A DNA stretch of 64,000 bases from positions 5,037,549 through 5,101,548 of the forward strand of contig NC_062990.1 of assembly GCF_023078275.1 (NCBI RefSeq). The letters run 5' to 3'. Both the position numbers and the translations under genes were made by a program. The notes beneath the pieces are model-generated. The model was given only the letters and a program-made list of their open reading frames with translations, had not been told where the DNA came from and did not search any database. Below are positions 12,601 through 22,279 of this stretch, one piece after another; position 1 is the stretch's first letter; the number at the start of each line of letters is the position of its first letter. The DNA is from Leguminivora glycinivorella (Eukaryota; Arthropoda; Insecta; Lepidoptera; Tortricidae).

Positions 12601-15600
12601 CCACAGCATATGTTCGATGCCGCCAAAGCGGCAAGAAGCAACAGAAAGAGTGCCACAGAATTACTTTACGAAAAGGATAATGACAAAAACGAACACAAGA
12701 AAGATGAAGCTCCAAAACCAAACAAGAAATCTAAGGGTAAAGCACCATCGCCGCCTGAAGTTGAGAAAAACAAGACAGATGACAGTATGCTTGAACAATT
12801 GAAAAATGTAAATGACTTTTTAAAGAACGAAAAGCAATTTTCAAGCCTATTACATGATTCTATTACATCTCTTAACACTACTACAACTTCATACAATACC
12901 TCGACACCCAAAGCAATTAAAACTAAACCAGCACCGCAGCCTCACGCTGAAGAATCAATTAACTTCAGCCAAGACGACATAGATGATATTGTTCATAGAC
13001 CATTCAAACGAGAAAGCGATTCTCTCAACAATTACTTTGAAGATTCCAAATCAAACCTTTCTTCTAACCAAGACATCCATTCGGTTGTATCTTTAAATCA
13101 TAGCGAAAAAAGCGACAAAGGATCCACAACTATTGAGTTAAACAACAGTGACGTCACGATCCACAGTTCGCCGCTAGATGACACTCTCAACTCTGCTTCA
13201 GACGACACTTCGATCCTAGATGAGAACGAACGCAAAGCCGCCTCATTGGGCGACTTATCGCGATTCGAATTGAGAGTCAAAACAAATATGCCATCTACTG
13301 GTACTTTAGAAAGAGCGCAAAGCTTGGATATATCAGCTGAAGATGGCGAAATAAATGAAACGCTGTCACCTAAAAAGAGAAAAGCTATGTCAGTTGTAGA
13401 ATCAACGTTCTTTGATTCTGCCGCAGAAGATACACTGCCTGATATGGATCCAGAGAAAGGAGTGACAATCAAACACAAGGAGTCTAGGCTTAGCTTAAAT
13501 ATTGCTAAGACTTCTGCTATGGAAGGGCTTAATACATTCCAGAGAAATCGCTTGAAGAAGGCATCTGAATTTGGCAATTTGGAGGATGCTATTGTAAAAG
13601 GATCCACTAGCTCAATAGACTCCGAAAAGATTGAACCAGAAAGTCAGAAGAAAATCAAAGAACCCGAATCGCCTCCTCTAGTTGAGAGCGAGCCTCATGA
13701 AACATCAGATCATTTGGCAAGGAGGATTATGGACGAAAACATGAAGGTGCACTTAAAACTAGTATCAGAATTTGCTAAATCTACTTCAGACGGTAGCAAT
13801 ATGAGCTCTTTAGATAGCACTCATGATATGAGTCCTAAGAAAGAATCACCAGTCAAATTTGAAGAAAAACACATGGCATATGATACCAACATTCCAGATG
13901 ACTTGAAAGTAAGTCGTAATACTTATGTTAACAGTTTGGAGCGACCTAAATCTGACATGATGAAGAAGTTATTAGCGAAAAATCCCATTTTGAATGTCCA
14001 TATTGATCAAAAGAATGAAGCTACCGCTAGTAAAGAGACTCCCACGCCAATGACTGATGCATCTAAATCAGCTATCAGTCAACATCAACCAGATATTGTC
14101 AATTTTAATTTAAAGACAACTGACCCGAAATTAAAAGAATATGATGAGTTCGTCAGCAACATAAGAGTTGGATCTAACAACAGTATGAAATTTGATAAAA
14201 AACCTCAAATGGAAACATTCTCAAGCGAATGGACAGAGCCGAGGCAAAACAATAATGTTGTTACAATAACTACTGAAAAAACCCAACCCACTGAAGAGCA
14301 AAGGAAATCTTATACAAAAAGCATAGAAATTGGAAAACCAAATATAAGACTAATACCAGATATTGTTGAGGGTATTAAGAGAAAACCTGAAGAAAAAGAC
14401 GGACGAACATTGTACATGGAGCCAGCAAACATGTCCCTAACAATGACACAGGAGCCTGTACAGAAAACTGTAACAGTCAATGTTGCAGAGGATGAATTTG
14501 GTAACAAAGTCATCAGACAAAACATTGAGAAAATATCTACACAATATATAACTGCTAAAGGAGATGCTCCTTTACAAGTGGAACAAGTAACTTTCGGTAT
14601 TTCTAAAAAGGGAGACTTAAATGAATTGGACTTGGAAGAAGGCGATGTCGCTGACATTGATAAGAAGATATTAGACGAAATAAAAAGACAAAACCCTAAC
14701 ATGCATTTTACAAGTGACGAGCCAGCGTACACAAGAACGGAAACTATTATTTTAAATACAGAACTAGACGAGGAACAAGCTAAAGCATTAATGGATAAAA
14801 TAACCAACGACCCTAGTTTCATGGCACAAAAGACACCAGAAGAACTATCTAAATTGGGAATAAGAATCATCAGAGAGTTAGACGACGTGCAAGATAAGAA
14901 AGACGACACAGTTGAAGTGACCAAAACACGATACACCATCAATCCGGCAGCAATGTCAGATTCGCAGAAACAAAGATTAGAATGTCCTCAAGAATCTGAA
15001 CAAAAGAAAGATCACATAACAGAAATACAAGTCGTCACACCAAGGACAGAAAAGCAGCAACAGAAAGAGAAAGACAAAGTATCAAGTAGGCAAAGAGTGC
15101 CCCCTTCCGAACCCCCACTTTCCTACGAACTGGACCCTGAACTGCTAAACGATTTCATCTCAAACGAACGGCACCATACAGCCAAGCAAGAACAACGAAC
15201 GAAACCGACACAGGACGAGCCAAAGAAACGACATTCCGACTTCGACTTACCAAGAAACACGACCATCAAATTCAGAACAGCGACGTACGAATCTCCTAAA
15301 GGAACTATAGTTACAAGCACTGATTTGGAGAACAGAAGACTATCACAACTCGACCAAATGCAACTAAGATCAGCTGATGCAAAGCCTGTCATTTCAGCAA
15401 AGCCAAGCAGTATACCGGTGAAAGCATCGGACAAACCGAAAGCGGTAACAGTAACTTCGAAGATTCCAGTTTTCATGAGTCAGAAATCGTTAAGTCAGGA
15501 GAATTTGACGGATAAAACGTTTTCAGTACCGAGTTCGCCGCCTCCCAAACTTGTGAGTAGCGGGAGCTCCGGCAACATATCTGTGACTTCGATTAAGTCT

Positions 15601-15636
15601 AGCTCTAGAAGCCCTAGCGGTGGTAAATATTTGTAA
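3604..15636 (+). CDS. PDZ-domain protein with long disordered tail (5' end missing)
   Basis: Three exons are visible: 3604-3745, 8689-8879 and 11851-15636, joined in phases 1 and 0 with consensus sites (TTCCAG acceptors, GGTAAC and GGTGAGT donors), giving 1372 residues up to TAA/stop at 15634-15636. Residues 3-84 form one PDZ domain: the peptide-binding loop reads GLGL, followed by RVHSVL, PAAAAKLEPGD and, across the splice, DKIKSI and LEDALAIL, ending in VELEVVE. PDZ domains bind C-terminal peptides of partner proteins, usually at membranes or junctions. The remaining ~1290 residues are rich in Lys, Glu, Ser and Asn with no fold I recognise. The first visible exon starts in phase 0 with no start codon, so N-terminal exons lie in or beyond 1-3603. 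I do not recognise the orthologue. The domain call is secure; the full gene extent is not. Confidence 0.85.
3770..4470. repeat. Degenerate ~45 bp intronic minisatellite (left part)
   Basis: Diverged tandem units with the pattern CTACCTTGTGGTACTCTCTA followed by TAAAGAATAGTAGCGGACCT and AAAAGA. Units run 3770-3900 and 4195-4470, interrupted by the duplicated PDZ exon. The same units resume at 8160-8460 on the far side of the THAP-bearing transposon, so the transposon inserted into this array. Confidence 0.7.
4022..4140 (+). pseudogene. Truncated tandem copy of the PDZ exon
   Basis: This stretch repeats the last ~120 bp of exon 3604-3745 with about three substitutions, two of them synonymous and one Ala to Thr. 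It keeps the donor G|GTAACATATC at 4140/4141. The first 20 or so bases of the exon, including its acceptor, are missing and replaced by intron repeat sequence. The AGs I could find upstream (for example the CATAG just before 4015) do not give the phase-0 start needed to replace the real exon, and other openings meet stops. It is most likely a dead or non-spliced duplicate. Confidence 0.75.
4896..6462. repeat. Direct tandem duplication, copy 1 (1567 bp)
   Basis: Starts CATCGATCTAAACTACC and ends GACACTTTTGAG. The next base begins copy 2 with no spacer. By eye the two copies are identical, including the lengths of the CA microsatellites (about 5758-5815), so the duplication is very recent or an assembly artefact. 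Confidence 0.9.
5018..5619 (+). pseudogene. THAP zinc-finger fragment, copy 1 (two exons)
   Basis: Exons 5018-5094 and 5514-5619 join in phase (CG|GTAAGT to TTCCAG|A) to give 60 residues. It starts MPKCSVKKCKNN, then YFRFPK, R..W and FERNYVE before TAA. This is the N-terminal half of a THAP (C2CH) DNA-binding domain: the first Cys pair, the F.FPK block and the conserved Trp are present. The frame stops exactly where the second Cys-x2-His pair should follow, so zinc could not be coordinated normally. It is probably a truncated transposase remnant. Confidence 0.65.
6463..8029. repeat. Direct tandem duplication, copy 2 (1567 bp)
   Basis: Repeats 4896-6462 at an offset of 1567 throughout. It ends at GACACTTTTGAG (8018-8029), after which the sequence becomes unique (TGCCGAATTTG). 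Confidence 0.9.
6585..7186 (+). pseudogene. THAP zinc-finger fragment, copy 2 (two exons)
   Basis: An exact-looking copy of the fragment at 5018-5619, shifted by 1567 bp (exons 6585-6661 and 7081-7186). It has the same stop before the second Cys-His pair. Confidence 0.63.
8160..8460. repeat. Degenerate ~45 bp intronic minisatellite (right part)
   Basis: Continues the array seen at 3770-4470. It includes the segment GGATACCATAAGCCATAGTTCG, nearly the same as at 3997-4019 next to the duplicated PDZ exon. Confidence 0.65.
8907..9055. mobile_element. 150 bp MITE with TATCGTCACTACTTT ends
   Basis: Inverted ends TATCGTCACTACTTT and AAAAGTAGTGACGATA. A close copy lies at 53012-53160 in an intron of the RhoGEF gene. 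This copy sits 27 bp downstream of the donor of the second PDZ exon. Confidence 0.75.
9935..10240. repeat. Dispersed repeat with GGCTAGATGGCGCTAATATT core
   Basis: Second copy of the 2855-3150 repeat, in the second visible intron of the PDZ gene. Confidence 0.65.
10575..10880. mobile_element. MITE-like element with CCCCCGAC ends and ACAG microsatellite
   Basis: Ends are AACCCCCGAC-like (near 10618) and GTCGGGGGTT (10869-10878). An ACAG/ACAC tract fills about 10748-10838. A reverse copy lies at about 21690-21860. Confidence 0.55.
11851..15636 (+). CDS. 3.8 kb last exon: disordered tail of the PDZ protein
   Basis: A single open exon of 1261 codons follows the acceptor TTAATTACAG at 11841-11850. 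It begins LEKEGKLLHP and ends SGGKYL. The frame is open upstream of the first possible start (GTG at 12196), so it is a continuing exon, not a separate gene. Composition is strongly biased to charged and polar residues. Short motifs recur, such as TTLERNK/TTLEREN near the start and the serine-rich KAASLGDLSRF and GTLERAQSLDIS, which look like phosphorylation or 14-3-3-type sites. No enzyme domain or membrane segment is visible. The tail is probably a scaffold of short binding motifs behind the PDZ domain (inference). Confidence 0.88.
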   Translation, partial: LEKEGKLLHPPQSPNASHSNNSTLETKHKGIKKIITEKIVPTTLERNKKEKKELPTTLERENEKNIKLNKNRYSDVAQATAKPVDYKPEKNKVRHSTSDVIIQAENGTANLEHAEVQKREYDPKRGMKFGIRVLPPNVPDDGVLKQKNVENGVVAQKVEKKAVDEPDKPEPQRQAPVSHKLESETEVKKPVVAKRREKMAPPIPNARVKPEDLNTSADSKTSDNAPTAFARTDLNSSGIKRDENGIPQELPQHMFDAAKAARSNRKSATELLYEKDNDKNEHKKDEAPKPNKKSKGKAPSPPEVEKNKTDDSMLEQLKNVNDFLKNEKQFSSLLHDSITSLNTTTTSYNTSTPKAIKTKPAPQPHAEESINFSQDDIDDIVHRPFKRESDSLNNYFEDSKSNLSSNQDIHSVVSLNHSEKSDKGSTTIELNNSDVTIHSSPLDDTLNSASDDTSILDENERKAASLGDLSRFELRVKTNMPSTGTLERAQSLDISAEDGEINETLSPKKRKAMSVVESTFFDSAAEDTLPDMDPEKGVTIKHKESRLSLNIAKTSAMEGLNTFQRNRLKKASEFGNLEDAIVKGSTSSIDSEKIEPESQKKIKEPESPPLVESEPHETSDHLARRIMDENMKVHLKLVSEFAKSTSDGSNMSSLDSTHDMSPKKESPVKFEEKHMAYDTNIPDDLKVSRNTYVNSLERPKSDMMKKLLAKNPILNVHIDQKNEATASKETPTPMTDASKSAISQHQPDIVNFNLKTTDPKLKEYDEFVSNIRVGSNNSMKFDKKPQMETFSSEWTEPRQNNNVVTITTEKTQPTEEQRKSYTKSIEIGKPNIRLIPDIVEGIKRKPEEKDGRTLYMEPANMSLTMTQEPVQKTVTVNVAEDEFGNKVIRQNIEKISTQYITAKGDAPLQVEQVTFGISKKGDLNELDLEEGDVADIDKKILDEIKRQNPNMHFTSDEPAYTRTETIILNTELDEEQAKALMDKITNDPSFMAQKTPEELSKLGIRIIRELDDVQDKKDDTVEVTKTRYTINPAAMSDSQKQRLECPQESEQKKDHITEIQVVTPRTEKQQQKEKDKVSSRQRVPPSEPPLSYELDPELLNDFISNERHHTAKQEQRTKPTQDEPKKRHSDFDLPRNTTIKFRTATYESPKGTIVTSTDLENRRLSQLDQMQLRSADAKPVISAKPSSIPVKASDKPKAVTVTSKIPVFMSQKSLSQENLTDKTFSVPSSPPPKLVSSGSSGNISVTSIKSSSRSPSGGKYL

Positions 15637-17145
15637 AAACACTTAAAGATTTACAAAAGTTCTGATACAGATTCAAATGGAAAAACAATTTTTAGTAGCT
15701 AAAATGTCTCAGCATGCTTTGAATACTTCTTGGAAGAATACCTACATTCTTGTTGTTTAGATGACATCTGAACAATAATGAGCAATTTTATAAGTAATTT
15801 ACTTGCACAATGTCAGGGAACTTCTCACTAAATAAACATTTTAATGTTTATTGAAATAACGTTTATTACTACTTCGTTACCTTGTAATTCAATTTTATTT
15901 TCTTGGTCGTAACATTGTAAAGTAATTGTATACTTACTATTTTTTTATTACACTATACACTTAAACAAGAATTTTCGTTCACTTGTAAATGATTATTAAA
16001 ATCTATATCAGAACTTATGTAAGTTCCAGTAGATATAAGAGAAAAATGTTAAACTTAAAATCGAGAGAATACGTAAGTGCCTTATATTGGGATAAAATTA
16101 TGAATCTTAATAACCTTAACAAAATTATTATTGATGTGCCTTTTTAAATTTACATTTCTATTAAAATTAGTGTATTTTCGATATTTCGCGAATTAAAAAT
16201 GTTAAGAATTATTTTCGGTTGTGAATGCAATTTTAATCGTAGTGTTAAGGATCTGTCACAATTAAAAAAAAAAATATATATATTCAAATACATTCCACGT
16301 ACCTAATATCAAATTAATTGAGATTATAATTTATTAGATATTCTATTATTTTGACATTCCGTCCTCTGTATCTACCACAATATTTTAAACTGTAGATTTA
16401 TCATTATTTTGAAATGTGCGAGCGTTTCAGGGCCATTTTATAGAATAGTTAGCGTTATTTATTATTTTAAACATTATTTTTAAATATGGCGGAATCGCCA
16501 AGGAACCTTTTTATTCAGTAATCGGACATATTATTACGTGAAGTGACCCAAAGGATAAATAAAATAAACAAAGATTTCATTTCTTAGTGGCAATAGTTTA
16601 TCCATACAATTTGACATTTCCAGTAGTTCAAAATAATTGAATAAATTGATGTAAGTTTTGCATTATTTGACGAGTCTGGTCAGAAGTGTTGTCTTCCATT
16701 TCCGATAGAGGTCGCTAATACGGCCTTGTTTTTTTATTTTATTTCAATTGAAGTATACTGAAATAAATATTATGAGAATAGAAATACCTTTTTTGTCTAT
16801 AAATACACTGAGTATATTTATGCACAAGTTTTGATTTTCGATTCGTTATGAAACTACAAAAAAACATAGATGATGAAACAACAGTTTTCATTAAATTCAT
16901 TTTGACATAAATTCATTCCATAATTATTACCACTATTTTAGTAATATTTTATATAATTTTGGCCAGACTGCGTCGAAATAACAATTACAAGAAATGTATT
17001 ATTTTGTTATAAACGAATAGTTTTTGTTGTTAAGTCTGTACGAGTGTATTTACATACAAATTAACAAGTTATTACGCGGTTATGCAATTAGTATTTTATT
17101 GATGTATTATAAATGAAATAAAGACAATTTTAAAATGTTTCTCTT
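15637..17145 (+). other. Probable 3' UTR of the PDZ gene
   Basis: AT-rich, non-coding and free of recognised repeats, unlike the rest of the intergenic DNA. AATAAA occurs at 15832 and, more likely as the end, in GAAATAAAGAC at about 17115. The minus-strand gene has its own candidate AATAAA (TTTATT on the plus strand near 17149), so the two convergent transcripts would end within a few tens of bases of each other. Confidence 0.5.
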
Positions 17146-17148
17146 TGA

Positions 17149-17154
17149 TTTATT
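17149..17154 (-). terminator. Candidate polyadenylation signal (AATAAA)
   Basis: TTTATT on the plus strand, about 140 bp beyond the stop of the secreted-protein gene. It is the nearest canonical signal on that strand. Confidence 0.45.
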
Positions 17155-17291
17155 CTTATCCATATTAAATCTTCTGTAATAACCTCGCAAAAAGAGTAGA
17201 AATTAAAACGAAAACATAATTTCGTCTCGAAAAATATACGAAAGCAACTAGGCTAATTCAAAATAAGAAAACTAGATGGCATTACTGTGCT

Positions 17292-20200
17292 TCACCATGC
17301 ACTTTTGAACTCATCCTTACACTCCCTCTTACAAGTCTTCTTCAATTTCTTCTTCAACTTCTTCTTACAATCATACTCAGAGCACGCACTTTTGACCGCC
17401 GCGAGGCACGCGTTCCTACATTTCTTCACCTCTTTACTTTTGCACGATCTCTCTATATTTTGTCGCAAAGCATCTAGTCCTTCTCTGCTTATAGTTTGTA
17501 TAGAAGATGTTACTAGCGGTGCGGTCTTGAGTTTAGAGAAATCTTGGATAGTAGGTATGAGCGGGTCTTGAGATCGAACTGGCGGCAGTGGTGGTTTAGT
17601 TGGCTTTGGCGGTTCGGTGGTCGGGGGTTCGACTCTTGGGGTGATTTGTGACGCGTTGGGTGCTGAGTATGTGTCTGGCTGTAAGGAAAATGGTAAGTTT
17701 AAGTGATGTCAAAAAAAAGAAAGTGCCCAAGCAACCGTACAGTATAGAAACTGCAAGCCCAGTACCTAGTTATGGACATCAAAATTTGGTAAAGGTGCTT
17801 ACCGAGCATTGCCTAAACAGCTATGTATATGCAGGGTGTCCCTAAAACCAACGCCAAAACTAAAAGGGGTGATAGGACATCTTACTGATATGCCGACGGT
17901 TTCCCAAATTCTGAAATTTTCACATAGGAAAACTTCGGAAACTTTCCATACTTTGTATGAACAATTGTATGGATGGAAACTTTGCATTTCATAAATTTAA
18001 ATTCCCTTTATTTTTCGTGAAAGTTTCGTGAATTTTTTAAGATATTTAAGATTTTTTTTGGAAAGTATCCGCAACTTGCAAATCACTGGGACATCTCATA
18101 CGCTATCACATTAAGCGAATTTGAACTTAATGAAAATGTCATGATTTCCGAGATATTGTTTTTTGACGATCGGTCTGGCTCAGTCGGTACGTAGCGATCC
18201 TGCCTGCTGAGCCGCGGTCCTGGGTTCGAATCCCGGTAAGGGCATTTATTTGTGTGATGAGCACAGATATTTGTTCCTGAGTCATGGATGTTTTCTATGT
18301 ATATAAGCCTATGTATTTATCTATTTAAGTATGTATATCGTCGCTTAGCACCCATAGTACAAGCTTTGCTTAGTTTGGGGCTAAGTTGATCTGTGTAAGG
18401 TGTCCCCAATATTTATTTATTTATTGTGCCGTGTCATGTCCTCACTCCTTTTCGTTTTGGCGTTGGCACACTTTATATATACAATACTAGCTTTTGTCCG
18501 CGGCTTCGCTCTTGTTAAATTCGAAAATTGCGGAATGCTTCATCTCAACTTCCACCCCCTATTTTAGGGAATTGAGGGGTTAGAAAGAGACAAAAAGTAG
18601 CCTATGTTACTTTCCATCCCTTCAACTATCTCCACTTAAAAAATCATGTCAATTCGTCGCGCCGTTTTGCCGTGAAAGACGGACAAATAAACAGAGACAC
18701 ACCCATTCCCATTTATAATATTAGTATGGAGTATGGATATACAATACGGTACATGTAGAGGTATTTTATACTTACTATAACTAGATAGATGATATTCTTC
18801 ATTTCATCACTTTCGTCACTCGATTCATCGCTATCCCTTCGAGAGGAGGATCGTAGTGTGTCTTGCAACGAAGGGTACACATCCATGGCCTACGACAGTT
18901 TAGTTTGTTATAAAAAAAGGAACACAGCAAGCGCGGATCCAGCTTCGTGCCCGGGGGGAGGGGTAACTACCAAGGACCATATAATACCGGGACAGGCAAG
19001 GCCCATACAAAAAAGCGTACCCCTGAAATTATGGGCTTTTTAGGCTTATAACTAAACGGCGCTGTTTCGCAGCTCCGAAATGGCCAAAATCATATTTTTG
19101 CGTGTTTTTATTTTTTAAAAGAACAAATGACAGGCTTCTATTGCTTCTTTATTTAATCATGTGATATCACGTCAATGCACATTTAAAAAAAATTTTAGGC
19201 ATCATCAGTGTAGTTATGAGAGTATTTAATAGATGGCGCTAAAAAATGTAGGTACGATTCTTAGTATGAAGATTATAAATCCTATATAAATCATCCTTGC
19301 CACTAGTTTGATAACGGTCATATCCGGCTCGAAGGACCATGTTATTTGATGCTATAAACCGAACAGATGGTGCACTTTGCCGCACTAGTGCGTAATGTGG
19401 TTCATTTCTTGTGAGGTCGAAACTTCAGAGGGCCTTCTGTACTGAAAAACGCCTTACGATACACGTGAAAAAAGGTAATTCAGAACTCGTGTCGATTTAA
19501 AACACTCCCTTCGGTCGTGTGTTAATTTATCGCCACTCGTTTCAAACTTCATTTTTTACGCACTTGTATCGTACTAACTATGTATTTAAATCCCAACTAT
19601 ATGAATTATTCAGAAAAACTCTAAAAAGGAGTTTCAGCAACAATTAATTTAGGTATCTAATACAAGACGGTTCTGTGCGTATTTGTCAGTGATATTTTCG
19701 GCCTAAGTGCGTTGTCACATTATCCGATCCGATATCGGATTTAGGAAGGATTTCAAAGGCAAAAATCAAAGCAAAGCAAATGTGGATATCGGTTATACAT
19801 CCGATATCGGATCGGATAATGTGAAAACGCACTAATGTTAAAGCCATTGTTAATTTGTTAGGGCACTTTCAGAATTTGGGACCCCCCAATTAGCGTAAGT
19901 TGTTAACAAAATTTAACTCACTGTCAGTTTTGTGACGGTAATTAAACATAAAATATTGTTTTTGTTTTAATTATAGGTACATAGACTTTAAGAGATAAGT
20001 ACCTAATCTACATTCAGAATGTGAAAAAAGTAAATTTTTAGACAGATATTATGCTTAATTGTCGTCACAAAACTGCCAGCGAGTTAATTTTTGTGAACAA
20101 CTTAGTGCGTTTTCACATTATCCGATCCGATATCGGATGTAGGAAGGATTTCAAAGGCGAAAATCAAAGATGGCGGCTTAAATATATGGGATATCGGTCC

Positions 20201-21435
20201 CACATCCGATATCGGATCGGACAATGTGAAAACGCACTTATACGCTAATTGGGGGGGACCCAAATTCTGAAAATGCTCGTTACCATGTTCATGAGTATGA
20301 CTAATACCGGAACCTAACATACTCGTACCTGCAGTTTAGCCAACTTGTTGATGGAGTCCAGTCGTTTCCTATTAGTCTTCACTATGGAGTTGAGCAGCTT
20401 GTTGAACGCCGAGGCATGTTTCTCGTCATTTATCTGAGTCTTCAGGAAAGGCTCTTTTGGGTTAAGGGTACAAGTCTGAAATAGATTCAGAAGTGCAATG
20501 TATCTGCTAATAATATGATTAATTCAGTAATGTTTTCACCACACCAACTGGTAAAGGATTTCTTTGCTATTCGAAAACTGACAGCAAAATTGCATTTTAT
20601 CCACGAGGGTGCAAAGTAATTTCATAAAAATTTTAACTTGATGTCTTAATCTGACTCTTAAACTTTTACCTGTGTATAAGTAAATGATGATTTTGAATCA
20701 TAAATGGAATAAATTGATAGATTTGATTTAGTCAGATTTTGTTCGTGTTGGTGAGGTGAAAAATTTTGTGTCTCACTCGGTGGCAAAGCTTGTTTAACCT
20801 TCGTGCCTTGAAACTCTCGTAACGCTCAAAATTCCACAATCTGATCCACTCGCTACGCTCGCAAACGAAAGATTCCAATATTGGAACTTTCGCTTGTTCG
20901 GGTATCAATATTGGCATGTGCGGTTAAACAACAAATTTGCCCCCTTGTAAAACAAATAACTATATAGGTATTCTTCTTCAATTTGAAATGAACCTTATCA
21001 ACAACCGCGTGTACTTTGTAGCTAAAAACGTAAAATTTATTTATAAGGTACAATGAGCTGCGAAAGTGCATGGAGAAATTATGAATTCATCATTGATAAA
21101 TTCTCCATTCACTTTCACAGCTCACTGTAAATTAGCCCAGATTTCAAGCTTTCCCACTTTTACAATTTCGTTTTATTGCAACCCCTCGTTTGCCATGAGT
21201 GGCACTGAAACTTGAGTAGTTTTATGTGCTCTGCCCACTGCTGAACATAGGCCTCCCTTCGTGTACGCCACTTATCCCGGCCCTGGGCTAATCTCATCCA
21301 GAAGTGTCCCGCAGTTTTTCGAATGTCGTCCACCTAGCGCACCGGGCGATGAGGCGTGATTGTATTGTATGTACTTAAAGTACTTACGATAGGGCCAAAT
21401 ACAATGGTTATTATTAAAAAAATAAGCGCAACCAT
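17292..21435 (-). CDS. Secreted cysteine/lysine-rich protein, unrecognised, four exons
   Basis: Exons 21388-21435, 20329-20475, 18776-18889 and 17292-17678 all join in phase 0 with good sites (ATC|GTAAGT, TTTCAG, CAG|GTACGA, GTCGTAG, ATA|GTAAGT, TTACAG), giving 231 residues. Exon 1 encodes MVALIFLIITIVFGPI, a signal peptide-like hydrophobic start. Next come a charged segment (INDEKHASAFNKLLNS), an acidic/serine segment (RRDSDESSDESDE), a proline-rich linker (PPTTEPPKPTKPPLPP) and a C-terminal ~60 residues with seven cysteines spaced C-x7-C-x3-C-x7-C-x4-C-x11-C-x3-C among many lysines (KKKLKKKLKK), ending KSAW and TGA. I recognise no family. Likely exported, possibly with disulphide bonds; function unknown. 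Introns carry a SINE, a MITE and other repeats. The first, 16-codon exon is the least certain part. Confidence 0.72.
18165..18427 (+). mobile_element. tRNA-derived SINE, copy 1
   Basis: The tRNA-like head contains GGCTCAGTCGGTA (A-box region) and GGGTTCGAATCCCGGTAAGG (B box). The body contains GTGATGAGCACAGATATTTG and TTAGCACCCATAGTACAAGC, and it ends in TTTATTTATTTATT. Other copies are at 26116, 43671, 51919 and, diverged, 63478. Confidence 0.88.
18483..18727. repeat. Dispersed repeat, reverse orientation
   Basis: Reverse-complement copy of the 720-893 family (begins ACTAGCTTTTGTCCGCGG, ends TTTATAATATTAG), with a longer middle. It lies in the third intron of the secreted-protein gene. Confidence 0.65.
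19706..19833. mobile_element. Palindromic MITE, GTGCGTTTTCACATTATCCG family, copy 1
   Basis: Inverted ends GTGCGTTGTCACATTATCCG and CGGATAATGTGAAAACGCAC around ATCGGAT blocks. Five copies occur in the window. Confidence 0.85.
19859..20284. mobile_element. Foldback element with a nested MITE
   Basis: The left arm (TTTCAGAATTTGGGACCCCC ... TTTTGTGACGG) is the inverted counterpart of the right arm (CGTCACAAAACTGCCAGCGA ... GGGACCCAAATTCTGAAA). The right arm is split by the MITE at 20105-20237, so the foldback element is the older insertion. Lies in the second intron of the secreted-protein gene. Confidence 0.75.
20105..20237. mobile_element. Palindromic MITE, GTGCGTTTTCACATTATCCG family, copy 2
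   Basis: Complete copy flanked by TTA on both sides (20102-20104 and 20238-20240), which fits a 3 bp target duplication as in PIF/Harbinger-type elements. It is inserted in the right arm of the foldback element at 19859-20284. Confidence 0.88.
20535..20965. repeat. Dispersed repeat, second copy of the 3203-3585 family
   Basis: Shares CACACCAACTGGTAAAGG, GCAAAGTAATTTCAT and the end TTGCCCCCTTGTA with the copy next to the PDZ exon. In the first intron of the secreted-protein gene. Confidence 0.6.
21160..21365 (-). repeat. LINE-like dispersed fragment
   Basis: Contains CCACTGCTGAACATAGGCCT (minus strand GRPMFSSG/AYVQQW-like), TGCCATGAGTGGCACTGAAA and GATGAGGCGTGATTGTA, shared with 1068-1165 and 9480-9600. 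Confidence 0.5.
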
Positions 21436-22086
21436 TGTCCAACAGCCACACAGGTAAAAGAGAAATTAAAATAAAATTGTCTTTATCAGTTTTGGGAAAT
21501 TGATTTTTAAATTGGAAACGTAGTTGATTACTGATTCGACATGCTTTGATGTTAACATGCGTTGGAAAAACTACTGTTTCTTTAATGGAAGTTATTTAAT
21601 TATGATGTAATTGGATATTCGAACTGGCTTTCTAATAGATTTTAGAACTCATCCGTCAGATTCCTCTTTCGTCAGAAGCAGTTAGTCAAAAACGACAGGG
21701 TGTTATAAGTTTGACGTGTCTGACTCTCTGTTTGTCTGTCTGTGGCATCGAAGGGATGAACCGATTTTAGATTTAGTTTTTTTTTGTTTGAAAGCTGAGT
21801 TAGTCGGGAGTGTTCTTAGCCATGTTTCATGAAAATCGGTCCACTCTATGTCGGGGGTTTTTTCAAAATTTTAATTATGTGGTTAGGTTATTTATCATTT
21901 TAGTTCAGTTTCGTCAGGGATGACCTATGTGCCATTATCGTCAGATTCCGCTGCCATTGGTTCTTAGGATAGAAAAAACTGGATAAGTGCAAGTCGGATC
22001 CGCTTTGCAAGGGTTCCGTACATCACTAGATTTTAAGCTAAAAATTATGATAATTAGTAGTTACAAGGACGATTATAAAATCGTTC

Positions 22087-22268
22087 TTGCTAATATTATA
22101 AATGGGAAAGTGTGTGTCTGTTTGTCTGTCCGTTTTTCATGGCAAAACTAAGCGACGAATTGACGTGATTTTTTAAGTGGAGATAGTTGAAGGGATGGAG
22201 AGTGGCAATAGTGGCATATGCTACTTTTTGTCTCTTTATAACGCGAGCGAAACCGCGGGCAAAAGCTA
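22087..22268. repeat. Dispersed repeat ending in GCGGGCAAAAGCTA
   Basis: Copy of the 720-893 repeat in the same orientation, about 90 percent alike by eye. Confidence 0.7.
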
Positions 22269-22279
22269 AATTACATATA

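Noticed and set aside
12105..15476. Antisense ORFs of 169-210 codons opposite the PDZ protein tail
   Set aside because: Shadows of a long biased coding exon; the sense frame continues through them with phase-correct splicing.
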